NCBI GenBank assembly: GCA_026826555.1 | Contig: JAKSZT010033739.1 | Span: 664,551-728,550 of the forward strand | DNA length: 64,000 nt | Direction of reading: 5' to 3' | Origin: Tolypeutes matacus | Lineage: Eukaryota > Chordata > Mammalia > Cingulata > Chlamyphoridae | Shown: one piece after another, positions 11,091 to 23,520 of the stretch | How positions within the stretch are numbered: the first letter of the stretch is position 1 | Layout of the letters: each line of letters opens with the position of its first letter | Position numbers and translations under genes: made by a program | Notes under the pieces: model-generated | The model's database searches: none | What the model was told of the DNA's origin: nothing | What the model saw: only the letters and a program-made list of their open reading frames with translations

Positions 11091-11313
11091 GTTGTGATGG
11101 ATAGGCCTGATCCCAAGGGTGTCTGCTAGGCCAAAGCCAAGCCTAAGCCAGACTCTTGCAGCTGCATCTGGGACAGGACAACTGAGGAATAGTAGAGCCA
11201 CAGTGAGTTAGTGCTCAGATGCATGCACTGGCTCATTATCTACTTCTCTGAATCCCTGAGACACTCACATTTAGAAGTTGCCAACAAAAAGGCCAAAACC
11301 AAAAGACTATCAT
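11091..11313 (-). pseudogene. VH4-like V pseudogene, 5' half (leader, intron, FR1)
   Basis: On the minus strand the leader exon runs from an ATG at 11313 to about 11269, followed by a GTGAGT donor. The intron ends in CTCAG at about 11182, and the V exon starts at 11181 with FR1 as far as CDR1. The leader is 45 nt, one short of the 46 nt seen in the other V segments here. FR1 is degraded. Sequence continues directly into the first base of the 4.4-4.58 kb half once the provirus and one target duplication are discounted. Confidence 0.85.
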
Positions 11314-11419
11314 GTTTCTGTGAATTAATACCTGAGCCTCCCAGAAAATATTACCTAGACTGAAGTGGAATAAGAGTTTAGGTAAATGTGTGCTGTGTTT
11401 CTTCTGTTTGCCTGTGGTG

Positions 11420-11427
11420 ATTTGCAT
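11420..11427 (-). promoter_or_regulatory. Ig V promoter octamer (perfect)
   Basis: ATTTGCAT on plus is ATGCAAAT in the gene sense, the POU (Oct) factor site of V promoters. It lies 107 bp upstream of the leader ATG at 11313, so the promoter is preserved although the V exon is destroyed. Confidence 0.85.
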
Positions 11428-11665
11428 TTGGAGGCAACTCTACATGTAAAAAGAAAGGGTATGAGGGTGTCTCTGGCCCCTGGGAGGCTGATTCTGGCAG
11501 AGCCTTTGGAGAACACAATCCTCTCCCTGGAGTGCACCCTCACCAATTCCTGATTTCTTTATTCCCAGGGAGGAAGTGTGTTGAGTCAGATGATCAGGGA
11601 GTCAGATGCAGTCATGGTTCAAGGAATGCTTTGGAATTATGGTCATTGTGTCAATACTCCAAGGG

Positions 11666-11667
<2 letters not shown>

Positions 11668-11711
<44 letters not shown>
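11668..11711. repeat. (TA)n microsatellite upstream of the split VH
   Basis: An uninterrupted TA tract of about 44 bp. It lies about 240 bp beyond the octamer, the same place as the TA tract at 46355-46395 relative to the 45.6 kb VH. Confidence 0.95.
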
Positions 11712-11717
<6 letters not shown>

Positions 11718-11729
11718 AACATGTAAAAT

Positions 11730-12300
11730 CCCTGTCAAATTTGTTTCTGACAGTTACTGCTTCATTTCCAATGTGAAGGAATGGGCATTTGGATGTGCTT
11801 TCTCACACTTTTGTTGATGTCACAACACAGTACCTATGTTAAGTGTGAATTCATACTGGGATTTCTGAGCTGTTATTACCACTGCAGTTATGTCCTCTAT
11901 GAGCCCTCACCTCTGACCACAATGACTGCAGGAGGAACATATTAATTGCCCCTTCCCCTGATAAATTGTACTTTTGTAAATTGGGCAGGTCAAGCACCCT
12001 CATTCTAAGTGTCCTCACATTCATAATGATCACTTTTACATTCACTTCCTTCTAAAACTCCCTTCCATCTTATTATGTCATGAACTGACCTTGAATATAG
12101 CATATTGCTATGTGGAAATTCAATATAAACAAATTGAATTATAAATAAAAATAGATTCAGGGCAGATATCATAAGCATGGGGAGAAGTTGTTCAGGCAGT
12201 GATGAGAAAGAAACACTACTAGATCTGGGCACTGAAGTAACCAATTTTGATGTCAGGGATTTGAAATTATGTACAATATCCAAAGCCATGAGCCAAGTCA
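11730..12300. repeat. upstream V-unit flank
   Basis: The stretch around 11860-12130 parallels 22300-22560, 46560-46880 and 54660-54900. Shared phrases include GAGCCCTCACCTCTGACC and a TTGAAT-(C/T)AGCATATTGC phrase. There is no coding sequence. It supports block duplication of V units. Confidence 0.55.
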
Positions 12301-12599
12301 TCCCACTGTCATGGAGGGCTGGAAAAGAAGGTGAAGAACAGGGAGAGTGACACAGTGAGTCATATCTGCATGGAATAAGCCAAAAACCACACTAGACTTG
12401 ATGGTGCTATAGGGTAAAAGTCTTTTTGCATTGAGGTGCGTGAGTTTAATGAACTCTACCAATTCTTTCTGAAGCTTGAGACAAGACAGAGTAATTTCCT
12501 TGGAGGAATTAGACCAGAATCTGTGTAAATGTTTGCAGCACATATGACGATTTTTAATCATGGAAGTTGCTTCGAGAATGATAAATAAATGTTGTTGAT

Positions 12600-13009
12600 C
12601 TTAGAAAAGATGGGAACCAGTATTGTTTGGGGGAGGGAGAAATACAGAGCACAGTGAGAGGATACAGAACTGGAAAGATGACCCATGAGGTGTCTTGGCT
12701 TTGGAATACTTTGTAATCAATGCTACCTATAGAGATGAGTTCTATTATAGGGACCTAATAGCTGAGCCCATTGTTCAACATTGGATTAACTCTTGCCCTC
12801 CACTGAGAAGTCAGTGACAGTCAAAAGTTAAGAGATTCCTAGTGAAAGGAAGGAAAAGTAGTGATATCATCAGAGATCAAGAAACCTGGGCTTGTCCTTA
12901 GAGATAAGAATCATATTTTCAATCAACATGTACAAGCAAAGGAATTTCCAAAGAGACAGGAAACTTCCTAGTGAAGCCGAATGGTGCTTATCTTCAGGAT
13001 ATATTGTAT
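12600..13009. other. no recognisable gene
   Basis: Intergenic sequence between V units. I see no gene, clear repeat or regulatory site here. Confidence 0.5.
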
Positions 13010-13130
13010 ATCTCAATTTTACTTCCCCATTTTACAGATTGAGAAATGAGACATGGATGTGAACCTAGTCACAATGTCCTGAGTCAGCCCCATGGCTCTA
13101 CACCTGAATGCTATTTACTTCTGTAGCCCA
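13010..13130 (-). mobile_element. MIR SINE fragment (antisense)
   Basis: CCCCATTTTACAGATTGAGAA and following sequence match the reverse complement of the MIR core as I know it. Old and diverged. Confidence 0.6.
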
Positions 13131-14039
13131 GCAGTGTCTATTTTGTCAGTGATTCATTGTCCCTCAGTAGAGTTGAAGTCACCAGAGTTTTCCCAGAAGA
13201 CATGTGGTCAGGACTTGTCCCAAAGGATTAACTCCACTGCTGTGTTCCACCCACGGTTAGGTTGTATAATAGATGAAAATAGCTTAGAAAAGCTATTTCT
13301 CTATAAATGAGTGTCTATATTGTTATTAATATTGTAACATTAGAAAATTTACAGGTGTGACAAAATACTACCATACCAAATAGTAAAGTGGCTATGTGGA
13401 GTCAAACTACCATTATCAAGAAAATTGTGTAAATATTTATCAAAATATGTCATATATTTTAGAGCATTTGGACTACTAATAATTCTACCAGAAAATATGG
13501 CATTATGACTTTATATTTGAAGTCAAGAAACCCAGGATGCATATCATTACCCTTCTCCGCATTCTCCTCCCAACTATCATCTCCATTACTTAACCATTCT
13601 CTGAAATATTGGCCAAGCAGGGGACTTTCTCTTTATAATACTTCAGTTTTTCCTTTGAAATTTTATGACTATATTTGATTGAAAAATATCTCCTCAAATT
13701 TTAGAACTGTAAGATGTACCTAACCACACACTATATGAGAGAGTAAGGGAAAGAATGAAGATGTTTTGAGGCAATCAGCTGTGAAAATACAAAAGTCATT
13801 ACATTGTGTAGTCATATTTTACTGGTTCTGTGAAGGAATGTGGTATATTAACTTGAAGAAATGGTCAATAAATTAAAGTTTATTGTGTCAAACAGCAGGC
13901 AATTATGTATGAATTCTGGGATTATGTTCCTAATATTTAGTCTCTCTAACACTGTGCACTTCAGTTTCAAATCTTTACCTTCTTGCAGACTTTTGGAAAT
14001 ATATTTCATTACACTAAAAATGACCTGAGTATATGATCA

Positions 14040-14330
14040 TTCTCTGAACCAATATTTAGAGAATATCACCTGCGAGTATAACTGGCTTGGTGTTGGAAAT
14101 AGAGTGGTAGATAAAACAATGTCCTTCCAAGGAGTTTAGCCACAAATGTACATGATTAAAATGGAGTGTCATAGACTTTAGGAGAGGAGGCTCTGATGAG
14201 TTCCTTGGAACCCTAAAAGAAGTACTTTACATGACAGAGGTCAGCAGTATAGACTAAGAGGTCATAAATCAAGTGAAAATGTGAGGAATGCATAAAGAAA
14301 TCCTCAGGGAAAATGTAGTGACCCCCATTG
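14040..14330 (+). mobile_element. possible L2-type LINE fragment
   Basis: The GTGTTGGAAATAGAGTGG-TAGATAAAACAATGTCC stretch resembles the common L2 phrase about animals' ancient LINE 3' ends. The rest of 13.1-15.1 kb shows no gene; a weak call by resemblance. Confidence 0.35.
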
Positions 14331-15149
14331 TACCCATTACTGGGCCATCCTGACATCTGCTGTCACTCTGCCAGGCCCTCACTTGTAGTTGCCTTGTGGG
14401 AGTTTCCCAGGTAGCCTAGTGCAACCTGACTGAGCTACTGAATGACCCATATGGACTTGACAGAACCAATGTCCTCTAAGGCACATTCTACAAGACTCAT
14501 GTCTGTCCCCAAAGGAGCAGGTTGATATAGTTGGAGGGACAAGATACAGATAAATAAAACAGATAACCAGGAATAAACAACAGTATATAAGAATTAAAAA
14601 TTAAGAGCACATATAAGGCAGTGAGTTTCAGTTAAACCTCACAATATACACTATTTTTCATAACAGAGAAATCACAATTTCTTTCTGTTTGGAAAATGTA
14701 CCTAAGTGCAAAAAGTAATGGCAGAAATAAATGATATTTATTACTCCAGAACAATAAAAATATCCTGGCTATAATATATTAGAAAATTTTAACAGAAAGA
14801 TGATCTGAGGTTTGAGAAAGAAAGAAAAATATTATTAAATTGCTTACTCTTCATAGGGTAGGCAGTTAATACATATTATCTTATTTTTGGTGTATAAAAA
14901 GTACTGACTTATCTTTGGAAATTTATTGATATAAATATATATACATATCTTTCAAAATTTTAAGAAAACAGAAGTAAACTATAATATTAAAAGGAAAAGA
15001 ATGAGAGGGAAAATGCAAAGAAATATAAACTAACAAGGTAAAAATCATTGAAATAAGAACAAATGTGGGAGCAAACTTGTGGGCTGCAGTGCTGTGCAGG
15101 TCCCAGCTCTTGAGTCTAATAGAAGAGCAATCTCTTCTCCCAGTAATGG

Positions 15150-16334
15150 AAAATGCCTCCAAGGCACCCTCACACATAGATTGAGAGTCAAGGAAGTCAG
15201 GTGAGGCACTCATGGTTCCCTTGGGCTCCGGGTACACCAAAATAGATGTAATCCTGTAGGAAACTGATAGGGATATGGAGATGGAGACTTGAAAGAAGAT
15301 GGAACAAAAGGATGCCAATTTTGAGTCAGGACACCTCAGATTTAACAGCACTTGAAAGGGAAGACTTATCATTGCTTACTCCTGCAGCAAAAAAATTGAA
15401 AATAGATCACAAAGAAAAGAAAGAGAAGAAGCAGAAAGTTGATGAATATGAGATCCAGAAGGTGAAAATCCTAGTTTCTTCTTTTTCTGAGGAGCAGATG
15501 AACTGTTATGAAATGTACCACTGGTCAGCTTTCCCTCAGGCAGCCATGAAAAGATTGATCCATTCCATCCCTGGTACCTCCATGTCTCAGAATGTTGTTA
15601 CTGCTATGTCTGGTATTTCCAAGATCTTCATTAGGGAGATGGTAGAAGCAGCCCTGGATGTGTAATAGAATTGGGGAGAAATGCCACCACTACAACCCAC
15701 ACATCTGAGGGAGGCTGTTCAGAGGATAAAGTCAACCAAACTCAAAGTACACACAAAAAATCATCCTCTTGAAGGCCAAAGACTAGAAACTACCATTCCT
15801 GAAGGAAGAAGTACTGGTTTCAGATTTTCTCTCAAGAGACTTTCTGCACTAGCACTTCAGTATCTCAGCCCACCAAGGATTTAAAGATTTTGATATCTTC
15901 TTCAAAACTCTGATGTTCATCACACATAGAGGAAGGTATGCTGCCTACTTCATACTTGCCTTGACTGAATATTGGGGCCCTTTAGGGTACAGTGTGACAT
16001 TTAACTGCTTCTAGGCTAGTTGGAAGAAGAAAGGCACATGGATCTTGAGCATCCTCTGGACAGGGAACTGCTTTCAAAGATAGTACACCCTTCCAAGAGA
16101 GCTTTGATGGTTTCACATTGAAGCCTGAAGTTGTTATTATTTAGTTTGTATTTATGACTGGTTTTAAATAGATTAAATGACCAAAAATTTTTGATTTATG
16201 AATGATATTCTACCATAAAGGGCAGTGATGCCTGGAATAGTGAAAGAGCTTTTCCTTGTAAACTTTTAAGATGCTCCTGCAGATTTTGGTGAGTGATCAT
16301 TAAACTATTTTCCAACCTGCAAAAAAAAAAAAAA
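15150..16334 (+). pseudogene. TAF11: TAF11 processed retropseudogene
   Basis: TAF11 encodes a TFIID subunit with a histone-fold domain. The translation at 15312-15665 contains [35 protein letters not shown] and VEAALDV in the order of TAF11. After a stop at 15663 the next part (MPPLQP, LREAV) follows. Upstream, 15165-15310 aligns in patches with the acidic N-terminus but has stops and a shift. No introns interrupt the coding part. A 3' UTR-like stretch of about 430 bp ends with ATTAAA (16299-16304) and a poly(A) run at 16321-16334. These mark an L1-mediated retrocopy of the mRNA, now dead. Confidence 0.9.
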
Positions 16335-17329
16335 GGCAAATGTCAGTATTCTCACAAAAAATTTAATGCATTAAATACCCCAACTAAAATACAGTGATTC
16401 TCAGATTGAATTTTGAAAATTCATCTATATAAAAATATTTATTGAACATACTTTTTGTATAAAATGTTGCTTAAAGACATGGAAATGTAGTAGTTCACAT
16501 GATTTCACTGGACATTTTATGTTTCTTTCCTTCAAATAAACAAAAACAGAAATACTCTTCATGATTGAAAAAGAGATACAAACAAACCTAAATAAACTAA
16601 GTGAACAATACTGATATCAGAAACACCTGGATTATAAGAAAAAAATACACATTAATAAAATGAAAGCATAAAGTATTGATAAAAGTCACAAAATTTAATA
16701 ATTATCCAACATGTATCTTGCAATACACTTTAAAATATAAGGACATGTAAAACAATAATAAAAATCAGAAATAGGAGATGTTCAAACACATCAATGACAT
16801 GATGGCTTTGTTCGGAAAACATTTATTTGCCCAGAAATCATGAAATGTGGTAAAAATGATTTTGATTTTGAGGAATGTGAACCCATACTATGTGCATGGA
16901 AATAAACATGCCATTTAATCCCAAATTACCCTACAATGTAATACAATTTCAAATTGAGTCACAAGATGATTTCTTCATTTGGAACTTGACAATTTTAATA
17001 TTAAGTTGGAAACAATAAATAAATCAAAATAGCCAAGGCAATGCTTATTAAAAAGACTAAAATGAGGATATTTATTCTAGAAAATGGAGGAAAATACAAA
17101 GATCAAAAAATTTAATGTGTATACTGATGTGGGAAAAAAAGATAATCCAATGAAACGGAAAAGAAAATATAAGAATATAGTAGAGCCTAAAGATAAAATT
17201 TTGATCCAGTGTACAAAAGATAATAGGATAATTTGCTAAATGTTAACAGATATTTTCACCTAAATAGTAACACATTCTCTACTTTAAAAGATACGAAAGA
17301 GTAGTAAAATTTTCAAAAGGCATGATCGT
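16335..17329. other. AT-rich, no gene recognised
   Basis: A-rich sequence following the retrocopy poly(A). It may be the 5' part of the L1 piece that becomes clear from about 17.3 kb. No open reading frame of note. Confidence 0.4.
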
Positions 17330-18560
17330 TAAAACAGAAATGTAAAAAGAAAAGAAAAACAAGAAAAAAAGGAAAATGTTCAAAAATCAGTAGCTAAAAA
17401 ATGCAAATGAAAACAACAATGAAATGCTATTTCCATCAATAAGATGGACAAATATTAAAAGTCATTATACTTAGTGTTGAAGGGGAAGAGGAAAATTGGT
17501 CTTTTTCCATTTGCCTTTAAAATATTGGTCACATAAAATACTATAACTGTTCTTTGGGACAAAGTATGATAAACAATTCTACATCTAAGAAGCTATTAGA
17601 AAAAAATCATTTGGATGTGCATAAATATTCAGCTATGAGAATATTTATTATGAAATTATTTATAATGGCAAAACTTTTGGAAACAGCTTTCAATGTGTAA
17701 TGGAATAGAAAAAACACCTTATAAACAATCTATAAAAAGCATTTAGCTTGTTTATTGAAATTTTAGAATATTTAAGAAGATAGAAAAATATTCATGATTA
17801 TTTTAAAGTGAAAATAGTAACTTATAAAAATATATAGTGACATGGCACTTCCACTCTTAAGTATATATCCAGGAGAAATGAACACTTATATGCACACAAA
17901 CACATATGAATGTTCATAGCAAATATTATTCATAATAGCCAAACTGGATAAACAAACTAAATGTCCATCAACTGATGAATGAATAAATAAAATGTGGTAA
18001 GTCCATACAATGCAATTCAGCAAAAAAAAAAAAAAAAAAAAAAAAGGATTGGAACACTGATATAGGCTCCAATATGGCTCAACCTTTAAAGCATGATGGT
18101 AAGAAGGCAGCAGTCACGAGGACTACATATTATGTGATTCCATTTATATGAAATGTCCAGAATAGGAAATCTATAGAGAAAGAAAGTAGAATCATGATTA
18201 CCTAGGGCAGGGTAAGGGGTGGTATGGAGTGACTGCTACTGGGTCTAGGGCTTCTTTTGGGAGGGGGCCAAAAATATTCTAAAATTAGATTGTGGTGATG
18301 GTTGCACAACCTTGTGAATATATTAAAAACAATGGCTTATACAGTTTACATGGATGAATTATATGGTATGTAAATTATATATCAATAAATATGTTAAAAA
18401 TATATGTATGTACAATATGAACCCATACAGAAAATATGTGTATGTATAACTTTAAAGTATTAAAAGATGTTAAATATAGTTGTATTGTGATGGTGAAAAT
18501 ATAGGTAATATTTAACTTCTTTTTGCTTTTATGTGCATTCTAAACTTTCTACAATGGACA
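17330..18560 (+). mobile_element. L1M-like 3' end (sense)
   Basis: Recognisable old L1 phrases occur in order: ATGCAAATGAAAACAACAATG, ATATCCAGGAGAAATGAA, ATGTCCATCAACTGATGAATG, TTCCATTTATATGAAATGTC, and GTGGTGATGGTTGCACAAC. A 23-A run at about 18022-18044 interrupts it. No ORF2 remains. Confidence 0.8.
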
Positions 18561-19159
18561 TGCTTTTTCTTTTTTAAAATATCAAACCTCATATCTTCTA
18601 ACAACCTGTCTTCCAGACTCTACTCCCATGAGCCTGCTCACTGTCCTTAGTTCATGTCAGTGAGATCATGCAATATTTGTCCTTTGTCTCTGGCTTATTT
18701 TGCAGTGAGATTATTCTGTATAATAACTGCAAAGACAGGCACTGATATTACTCATTTGTCAAGTCCTATGGATCTATACAGCACAGGGCAGTTTAGCACC
18801 TTCCCTAGAGGTGATAGCTCAAGAACTTCCAGGGTTCCTGATATGTGGCCAGGCTCTGAATCCATGAGGCATCTGCAACTAGTGAGAAGTGGATGGTTTT
18901 TCAAGTCCATCAGGTGAGCTGACATCTAAGAGCCAGACTACTGTGGATTGGGATCATGTACAACATTAATGAGCCCTATCCATGGTGGAGAAAACAAGAT
19001 GAGACTCCTGGATGATGCATCAAGAGCCATGCCAGGTTGTCTCCTCATTTTGCTCTTTTTAATGATGTCATGGAGTTCAACATGATGGTGGGGAGCTAAA
19101 CTCGGGAACCAGTATTACTGAATAGCCTGGGAGAGGAAGGAGATAAGGATACAGGTTGA

Positions 19160-19550
19160 ATTGTGTCCCTCAAAAGGACTTGTTCAAATCCCACGAATGT
19201 GACATTTTTCAGTCTTTGAAGATGTCATTAGTTAAGAGAAAACCACACTGGATTAAAGGTGACCCTCATCCAATATGACAGGCATCCTTATAAGAAGAGG
19301 AAATCAGGACACACAGACTGACAACAAGGAGAATGCCAGTGATGATGGCAGCAGACATTGGAGGGATGTATCTTCAAGCTATGCATGTCAAGGGCTGCTG
19401 GAAAACACCAGACACTAGAGGATGCAAGGAAGGCCTCTCCCTTGCTGGTTTCAGATGCATCATGGCCCTTCCAGCACCTTGATTTCAGACTTCTGGCCAC
19501 AGGAGCTGTGAGAGAATAAAACACTGTCATTTTAAGGTCAATATATATAT
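19160..19550 (+). mobile_element. MLT1-like (MaLR) LTR, block B only
   Basis: GTTGAATTGTGTCCCTCAAA starts it and the phrase CATCCTTATAAGAAGAGGAAA is typical. It ends near GCTGTGAGAGAATAAAACACTGTC. Blocks A and C run straight across this site without it. Confidence 0.75.
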
Positions 19551-19662
19551 TATGCACTTACTCTGATTAAAGTGGGACCTTAAAATTTCAATTCAGATAA
19601 AATCATTATACCATAAAAAAATATGTCTTAATGTTGACTAAACAATAATGCAAATTCAACAC

Positions 19663-19707
<45 letters not shown>

Positions 19708-20104
19708 TTGTTATATTTTGCCTGGGCACAGCCAGGACAGATAATTAGATTCTGAGAATTAAGTGCAGAGTGTCACAGTATTAGTTGAATGAAGGTTTTT
19801 TCATACTTCCAGTCTAAACCAGAAGAACAAAATGAAAACTACTTTATATGTGTTTGAATAAAATGTCATATAATATAGAATAGCATTGCAAATTTATTTT
19901 CTGTGTTTGAAACTTGGTAATATAATGGCCATACTTAGAACAGATGTAGTGTAGAATCCCTAGGGATTCAATTCTTTAAGCAAGAAGGGGAAACTATATA
20001 TTATTACAGGAATCTGCAGTGTCCACAAATCTTCCTTGAAACTGAATCTCTGCTGTGGGTGGGCCATGAGCACCCCCTGCAGCTCAAACCTCTCCTGCAG
20101 GGGA

Positions 20105-20143
20105 GCTTTGAGTCTGGGCTCACCCTGACTTCCCCTCGCTGTG
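20105..20143 (-). promoter_or_regulatory. V-RSS of the 20.1 kb VH (weakened)
   Basis: Plus-strand order: nonamer-like GCTTTGAGT (20105-20113), 23-bp spacer, heptamer CGCTGTG (20137-20143). In the gene sense the heptamer is CACAGCG, which keeps the essential CAC but has one change. The nonamer is only 6/9. Recombination is probably poor. Confidence 0.8.
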
Positions 20144-20579
20144 TCCCTTGCACAGTAATACACAGCTGTGTCCTCAGGAGTCATGGAGCTCAGCTGCACA
20201 GAGAACTGGTTCTTGGACATGTCTCTTGAGGTGGACAGTTGGCTCTTGAGAGAAAGATTGTAGTAAATGTTACCACTAGAGCATATTCTAGACAACCACT
20301 GCAGCCCTGTCCCTGGGGGCTGATGTATCCAATGCCAGCAATAACTTTTGGTTGTGGTGGAGAATCCAGAGACAGAGCAGGTGAGGGACAAGGTCTGGGA
20401 GGGCTTCATCAGTCTTGAGCCTGACTCCTCCATCTGCACCTGAGACAGGACAACTGAGGACAAGGAGAACAGTGAGTCCTTGCTCAAAGGCATCATCCCC
20501 ATTACCTTCATGGCTGAATCCTGAGACACTCACCTTTGGGAGTTGCCATCAGAAAAAGGAAGAACCATAAGGGCCTCAT
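20144..20579 (-). CDS. immunoglobulin heavy variable segment, VH4-like (clan II), open
   Basis: The segment encodes the antigen-binding V domain part used after V(D)J joining. The leader exon is 20579-20534 (46 nt), starts [15 protein letters not shown] and is followed by GTGAGT. The intron ends in CTCAG. The V exon is 20453-20144 and starts V-L-S before mature [10 protein letters not shown]1 has [12 protein letters not shown]2 W-I-H-Q, FR3 [10 protein letters not shown], and the end is YYCAR. Both canonical Cys and the core Trp are present and no stop is seen. Unusual points are Cys in CDR1 (SYCWHW) and in CDR2 (RICSSG), and His for the FR2 Arg. The weak RSS may leave it little used. Confidence 0.88.
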
Positions 20580-20687
20580 GTTGCTTTGTATGAGGCCCAT
20601 GACTTGCAGAAAATGTTTTCTGGATTGAGGAGGATCCCGAATTTAAGTCCATGTGTGCTGCACTTTCCTCACTTGACCAAAGTGGTG

Positions 20688-20695
20688 ATTTGCAT
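20688..20695 (-). promoter_or_regulatory. Ig V promoter octamer (perfect)
   Basis: ATTTGCAT on plus, 109 bp upstream of the leader ATG at 20579, the normal distance for a V promoter. Confidence 0.88.
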
Positions 20696-21424
20696 GGTGG
20701 AGGAACTTTTGTATGTAAAGGTCAAAGGGGCCAGGGGAGCTCCTTGTCTCTGGGGCTCCTCTGTGAGGAGGATGCAGTTTTATCCCTAGGAGATCACAGT
20801 CCACTTCCTGGGTCCTGCTTTACTAAGTAAGGGAATTTCTTTACCTAGGCCATAAGAACTACCTGAAGGAGCTGGTAAGGGAGGTGGATGCAGGCAAGAA
20901 ACAAGGATGCCTTTGGAAATATTGTCAGTGTGCCTCTACTCTAATGGAGATACACAATTATCAAATACTCAACACAAATACATGCCCTATAATCTGCTCA
21001 ATAAGTCTGATGATCCATTGTCTGCTCTGTTAGCTGATTTTATTGAATATTCTAAAGTTTGAAGCAGCAGCTAAATTTATCTAACACATTGAAGTCCGGC
21101 AAATTGTGTCCAATCCAATATGTCACAATTCAGAATGACTTTATTTGACATATTTAATGTGAATGAATATTTTTCATAGAATGGGACTTTTATAAAATGT
21201 ATTCTTAGTAATTATTGTTGAATTGAAATTGCTCAAATCAATCATGCAGTTAATTCTTATCACCTCTAGCAGGTTCCTAAACTGGCTTATCCTCTGTACC
21301 TAGCTGAGTCTGCAGGGACATCCTGCACCTCAGGACTCTCTCCTTCTTTAAAACTTTGAGGAACACCATCTCTCCTCTGATTTACAAATAGAGACTCTGG
21401 ATGGTTTTCAACACACCAATATGC

Positions 21425-21830
21425 TGGATCAGTGCTATTGTTTGAATTTAGTCTCCCAAAAACACATGGTCAAGTTCTAATGCTAGTCATGGGAATGTGA
21501 CATTATTTGGAAATAGGTTCTTTGAAGATGTTGTTAAGAAAATGACAAACTGTATTAGATTGGGCCCTAATCCAAAATGATTAGTGTCCTTTTAAGAAGA
21601 AAGAATTGGAGATAGACAGACCGACTCAAAAAAGGTCACCATGTGATGACTGTTTTAGAAATTGAAATGCCCAGGATTTAGGGCAAATACCAGAGGGAAG
21701 GAGAAGGATGGTAATGGTTCTCCCTTACAGGCATCAGATTTTTAGCCAGTAGAACTGCAATTTAATATACTTATATTGTATTAAGCCATCCATTTTGTGA
21801 TTCTTTGTTAAAGCAGCCCTAGAAATCCAT
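21425..21830 (+). mobile_element. MLT1-like (MaLR) LTR shared by blocks B and C
   Basis: Contains GACATTATTTGGAAATAGG, GGGCCCTAATCCAAAATGA and a TTAAGCCATCCATTTTGTG-type end. Its counterpart is at 53785-54180, so the insertion is older than the B/C duplication. Confidence 0.78.
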
Positions 21831-22139
21831 TCAATGATCCATTCATGGATGCCAGGAAAGCCCAATTCCTGCTTTCTTGACAACACAGTGAATTTTAAAT
21901 TTCATGACAGTGGTTTCCCTATGTGGGAAGTAACATGCAGATCCTTACCAATACAGCAGCACAGGGTATGGTTTGCAGAAGGGATGAGCTCCCACTGATT
22001 AAAGGGTAGCTCCCAGAACAATCATCAGGTCCATTGAAATATGACCTGACAGCTGCCCTCCTGAGGCCTGTGGCACTGAACCTGGGATCATGGCTCAGAG
22101 CTTAGAAGTCAGTAGTGCAGAGAGCCCAGCACAGCTCCC

Positions 22140-22260
22140 TGCCCTCCTGCCCTGTGACCCTGAGTATATGACCTCAACCCACTGGGCTTCAGTCTGATAG
22201 GGCACAAATTGGGGATGACAGCAGAAATATTATTTGTGAAATTTATAATAGGAACTCAGA
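22140..22260 (+). mobile_element. MIR SINE fragment
   Basis: CTGTGACCCTGAGTATATGACC and CTTCAGTCTGATAGGG follow the MIR core. The same element is at 54480-54600 in block C. Confidence 0.6.
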
Positions 22261-23106
22261 GATGTTTCCTGTCATCTTCACTGTTATTAGTGTTATCATC
22301 ACCCCAGGGGTGAGAATATGGAGGCCTATGTGAGCCCTCACCTCTGACCTCCTCTATTGTACAAGGGACACCTGTTCTGGTCCTATTCCTGACATGTCAC
22401 TCTTTTGTGACTGTGATAGGACATCAATATCTGCTTTAGGGACCCAACTTGTACATTTCCCAATTTAATCCTGTAGTTTCTAAGGATCCCTTTTCCCTTA
22501 TATAAAAAGTTTCAGGAACACAGCCTTGAATGCAGCATATGGCAACCTGTCTATTCAATATTATTGAGTGAATTACATAAAAAAGATATTCCATGCTGGA
22601 ATGTACGCAACAGAAAAGTAAACAGAAGTAGGATGAGAAAGATTAACAGGACAAATCAGGACCTGCTCATTAAGAGCTGGAAATGTTGGCTGGCCTGCTG
22701 TGGGAAAGGTGGGAAAGGGATGGTATCCAACATCCAGAACCTGGTGTGCACATACTCACCAGGTGGTCACATGGGGTTGCACAGATCCAAAATTGGGTGT
22801 CCTGGTCTTTGGGGCTGATGAAAGAGGGAAAGTGATATAAATTCCTGCTAATAGAGAAAAAATCCAAGAGGTGTGCATCTGTTTCTATGGGTGAGTATGT
22901 GTTGCTAGAGACTGTTCACCCTCAAGAAAGTAATATAGATATATTAGGCCACCAGGTAGAAATGAGCTTTCGGCACTTGTGAACATTGTTAAGCAAGGCT
23001 GTGGTCAGATAGCATCACTTGAATTTTTGTCATACATTTTTTGAGAACCATCTGAAATAACTATTTTGTAATAGAAAGGGTAAAGAGGTATATATATTTA
23101 TAATTC

Positions 23107-23520
23107 ATTTTTTTTTATTTTTAAAGAAGCTTTACATTACATAAATGTTACATAAAAATATAGGAAATTCCCATATGCCCCACCCCCCCACACACTTTCC
23201 CACATTAACAATATCTTTCATTAGTGTGGTACATTTGTTACAATTGAACACATACTGAAGCATTGCTAATAACTGTGGACTATAGTTTGCATTATAATTT
23301 ACACTCTGTCCCACACAGTTTTGTAGGTTATGACAAAATATACAATGGCCTGTATCCATCACTGCAATGTCATGTGGGATAACTCCAATGTTCCAAAAAT
23401 GTGTCCATATTATACCGGTTTTTAATCTTCCTCCCCTCAGAACCTCTGGTGGCCTCTGCCTTTATATTATTGATAAAAGTTCTTCCATTGCTGGAATAAT
23501 ATTTTAATGAGATTCTTTGT
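23107..23520 (-). mobile_element. L1-type 3' UTR fragment (antisense)
   Basis: Starts in T-rich sequence, then TTACATAAATGTTACATAAAA and a CCC-rich stretch that matches 35.04-35.45 kb and the reverse of 49.9-50.38 kb. It is missing from the equivalent place in block C (about 55.4 kb). Confidence 0.75.
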
